From Advenella incenata (GTDB lineage Bacteria; Pseudomonadota; Gammaproteobacteria; Burkholderiales; Burkholderiaceae_B): a DNA stretch of 64,000 bases. Below, piece after piece: positions 62,083-64,000 of this stretch. Under the pieces are notes generated by a model that did no database searches, was not told where the DNA came from, and saw only the letters and a program-made list of their open reading frames with translations. Each line of letters opens with the position of its first letter. The stretch's first letter is position 1. The position numbers and the translations under genes are program-made. The stretch is taken from contig NZ_SHKO01000003.1 of NCBI RefSeq assembly GCF_004217095.1, forward strand, positions 124,001 to 188,000, given 5' to 3'.

Positions 62083-63249
62083 TTATGCCGATAGTTGCTG
62101 CATGACCTGATACAGATCGGCCTTGCCTTCAAATCCGATGCCCGGTAGATCGGGCATGGTAATGAAGCCGTTCTCCACTTTCACGCTATCGGGAAAGCCG
62201 CCGAATGGCTGAAAAAGATCGGGGTATGATTCATTGCCACCCAGACCCAGGCCGGCAGCAATATTCAAGGACATCTGGTGACCGCCATGCGGGATGCATC
62301 TTGCGCGCGACCAGCCATGTTCATGCAACATGTCCAGGGTGCGCAGGTACTCGACCAGACCGTAGCTCAGGGCGCAATCGAACTGCAGCCAATCACGGTC
62401 GGCGCGCATGCCGCCGTAACGAATCAGGTTTCGCGCATCCTGCATGGAAAACAGGTCTTCACCGGTAGCCATGGGGTTTGGATAATAATTTCGCAGGGCG
62501 GCCTGCAGTTCGAAATCCAGCGGGTCGCCGGGCTCTTCATACCAGAACAGATCGTACTGGCTCAGCGCCTTTGCATAGGCGATGGCGGTGTCCAGATCAA
62601 ACCGGCCATTGGCGTCCACCGCCAGTTTCTGTCCGTCTTGCAGGACGCTCAGAATGGAGTCGATTCGGCGCAAATCTTCATCCAGAGAGGCGCCGCCGAT
62701 CTTTTTCTTGACGACGGTATAGCCGCGATCGATATAGCTGCGCATTTCATCCTTGAGCTTTGCGTGATCCTGGCCGGGGTAATAATATCCACCCGCCGCA
62801 TACACAAAAACCCGGCGATCCGGCTGTCCGTTGCCATAGCGATCGGCCAGCAGCTGAAATAGCGGTTTACCTTCTATTTTTGCAACGGCATCCCATATTG
62901 CCATGTCGATCGTGCCGATCGCCACTGAGCGCTCGCCATGTCCGCCGGGTTTTTCGTTTGAGAACATGGTGGCCCAGATTTTGTGCGGATCCAGGTTGTT
63001 GCCCGAATCATCAATCAGCGTTGCCGGGTCCGCTTGCATAATCCTTGGGATAAAGCGTTCGCGCATCAACGTGCCCTGGCCGTATCGACCATTGGAGTTA
63101 AAGCCGTAGCCGATAACGGGCTTTCCGTCACGAATCACATCTGTGACCACCGCCACGAGACTGAGCGTCATTTTGGAAAAATCAATGTAGGCATTACGGA
63201 TGGGTGAACTGATGGGCAGCGTTTTTTCGCGAATTTCAACGATTTTCAT
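62083..63249 (-). CDS. tarD: Probable D(-)-tartrate dehydratase
   Basis: 388 residues from the ATG at 63249. Enolase superfamily, mandelate racemase subgroup: KKKIGG (K-x-K acid/base) near residue 182, metal ligands Asp in AVDANGRFD, Glu in WYEEPGDP and Glu in ATGEDLFS, and catalytic His in CIPHGGHQMSLNIAAG. The N-terminus PISSPIRNAYIDFSKM and the cap-loop GYGFNSNGRYGQG closely resemble, from memory, the characterised Bradyrhizobium D-tartrate dehydratase TarD. It would convert D-tartrate to oxaloacetate. Divergent from a LysR regulator and followed by a Bug receptor. Confidence 0.8.
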   Translation of the reverse strand: MKIVEIREKTLPISSPIRNAYIDFSKMTLSLVAVVTDVIRDGKPVIGYGFNSNGRYGQGTLMRERFIPRIMQADPATLIDDSGNNLDPHKIWATMFSNEKPGGHGERSVAIGTIDMAIWDAVAKIEGKPLFQLLADRYGNGQPDRRVFVYAAGGYYYPGQDHAKLKDEMRSYIDRGYTVVKKKIGGASLDEDLRRIDSILSVLQDGQKLAVDANGRFDLDTAIAYAKALSQYDLFWYEEPGDPLDFELQAALRNYYPNPMATGEDLFSMQDARNLIRYGGMRADRDWLQFDCALSYGLVEYLRTLDMLHEHGWSRARCIPHGGHQMSLNIAAGLGLGGNESYPDLFQPFGGFPDSVKVENGFITMPDLPGIGFEGKADLYQVMQQLSA

Positions 63250-63327
63250 TAAGGTTCCTGAAGTCTGGGTACATGCTGTAATTGTTTGGACAGGTCTTAA
63301 GATTACGAGCAAAATGGCTTTTTATAA

Positions 63328-63364
63328 TTCACTTATAATTAATTATCTATTTACTTAAAGTGAA
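63328..63364. promoter_or_regulatory. Candidate LysR operator/promoter region
   Basis: TTCACTT (63328-63334) and AAGTGAA (63358-63364) are inverted; ATAATTAATTAT (63335-63346) is a perfect 12-bp palindrome between them. They sit in the divergent promoter between the dehydratase and LysR genes, where such regulators usually bind. Confidence 0.5.
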
Positions 63365-63371
63365 CAGAATA

Positions 63372-64000
63372 ATGATCTCTGACCTGCAATTCATGGTGAT
63401 ATTGGCCCGGCATGGCAATTTGGCGGCAGCAGCGCGGGCGCTGAATGTGACGCCGCCGGCGGCGACCAAGCGCCTGGCCTTGCTTGAAAAGCGACTGGGT
63501 GTTCGGCTTGTCAACAGGACCACGCGAAGTTTCAGCCTGACCAGTGAAGGCGAAACCTATCGCCAGCACGCAGCACGGATATTGGGCGATATTCTGGATA
63601 TGGAAGACGTTATTTCTTCAAGCCGCAAGCCGCGTGGACTGCTGCGGGTCAATGCCACGCTGGGCTTTGGCCGGACCACGATCGCTCCATTGCTGTCCGA
63701 GTTTGCCAAACGTTATCCGCAGGTCGAGGTGCAAATGGAAGTGACTGACAGACCGGTGGACCTGGTCGAAAACGGTTTTGATCTGGCCATTCGTTTTGGC
63801 GCTTTGCCAGACAAGCGGCTCAATGCCAGGCGGATTCTATCCAATCAACGGTTTCTTTGCGCTTCGCCGCTGTACCTGGAGCGCCACGGTACGCCGTCCA
63901 GCCTGGCTGACCTGGCCCATCACCGTTGCATTATTCACCGGCAGAATGATGATGCCTATGGTATTTGGCGCTTTACCCATCACGATCATAGCGAAGTGGT
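63372..64000 (+). CDS. LysR-family transcription regulator, 3' truncated
   Basis: About 209 residues visible from ATG 63372; the frame is open to the window end (a typical length is about 300). N-terminal HTH FMVILARHGNLAAAARALNVTPPAATKRLALLEKRLG and the start of the effector domain (RVNATLGFGRTTIAPLLSEFAKRYP), then LVENGFDLAIRFG. Divergent from the tartrate dehydratase gene, which it probably controls. Confidence 0.92.
   Translation, partial: MISDLQFMVILARHGNLAAAARALNVTPPAATKRLALLEKRLGVRLVNRTTRSFSLTSEGETYRQHAARILGDILDMEDVISSSRKPRGLLRVNATLGFGRTTIAPLLSEFAKRYPQVEVQMEVTDRPVDLVENGFDLAIRFGALPDKRLNARRILSNQRFLCASPLYLERHGTPSSLADLAHHRCIIHRQNDDAYGIWRFTHHDHSEV

Noticed and set aside
1-64000. CRISPR arrays, insertion sequences, rRNA genes
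   Set aside because: No regularly spaced repeats of CRISPR type, no transposase and no rRNA sequence were recognised.

Overview
The window looks like a chromosomal segment from a betaproteobacterium of the order Burkholderiales, most likely family Alcaligenaceae (an Advenella- or Bordetella-like organism). This rests on three separate Bug/TctC-type periplasmic receptors, the housekeeping order dapB-bamE-fur-recN-nadK-hrcA-hemH-grpE-dnaK-dnaJ, and a RegB/RegA redox system. Genus assignment is inference. No rRNA operon, CRISPR array or recognisable insertion sequence is present, and there is one tRNA gene.

Layout. 1-7058: organic-acid uptake and catabolism genes (truncated Bug receptor, zinc carboxyl-ester/amide hydrolase, isocitrate-lyase/PEP-mutase-like enzyme, GntR regulator with a palindromic operator at its start, second Bug receptor, MmgE/PrpD protein, 2-hydroxyacid dehydrogenase). 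7132-11143: an exported methyltransferase-like protein, an APC permease and a membrane metallophosphoesterase. 11513-18069: a complete ABC sugar-phosphate-type importer (binding protein, two permeases, ATPase) in one operon with a phosphodiesterase and a HAD phosphatase, divergent from a DeoR regulator; together they suggest scavenging of a phosphodiester. 18140-20243: a hipBA toxin-antitoxin module with a repeat-rich AT-rich promoter, then a broken Phd-type antitoxin with a leftover toxin tail. 20835-22848: an alpha/beta-hydrolase-fold protein lacking the nucleophilic serine, and a family 9 glycosyltransferase.

23255-30312: the cytochrome bo3 quinol oxidase operon cyoABCD followed on the same strand by SURF1 and the regB-regA pair, linking oxidase, assembly factor and redox sensor. 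30458-32895: an MFS transporter and a small tRNA-Gly-bounded stretch with an orphan XRE regulator, probably the scar of an integrated element. 33195-46740: core cell functions (murB, dapB, bamE, fur, recN, nadK, hrcA, hemH, a MOSC protein and the heat-shock set grpE-dnaK-dnaJ with sigma-32-type promoters). 46855-51085: an internally duplicated methylglyoxal-synthase-like protein and a modABC-modE molybdate operon with a perfect ModE-type operator.

51194-54939: a MoxR ATPase/VWA pair, two small monohaem cytochromes c and a DUF1841 protein. 55195-59280: a large Pls/PosA-type single-module nonribosomal peptide synthetase whose C-terminus has three membrane/left-handed-helix units; this is the most striking gene of the window. 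59470-60726: isocitrate dehydrogenase with a palindrome in its promoter. 61048-64000: a probable D-tartrate utilisation locus (Bug receptor, TarD-like dehydratase, divergent LysR regulator cut by the window end).
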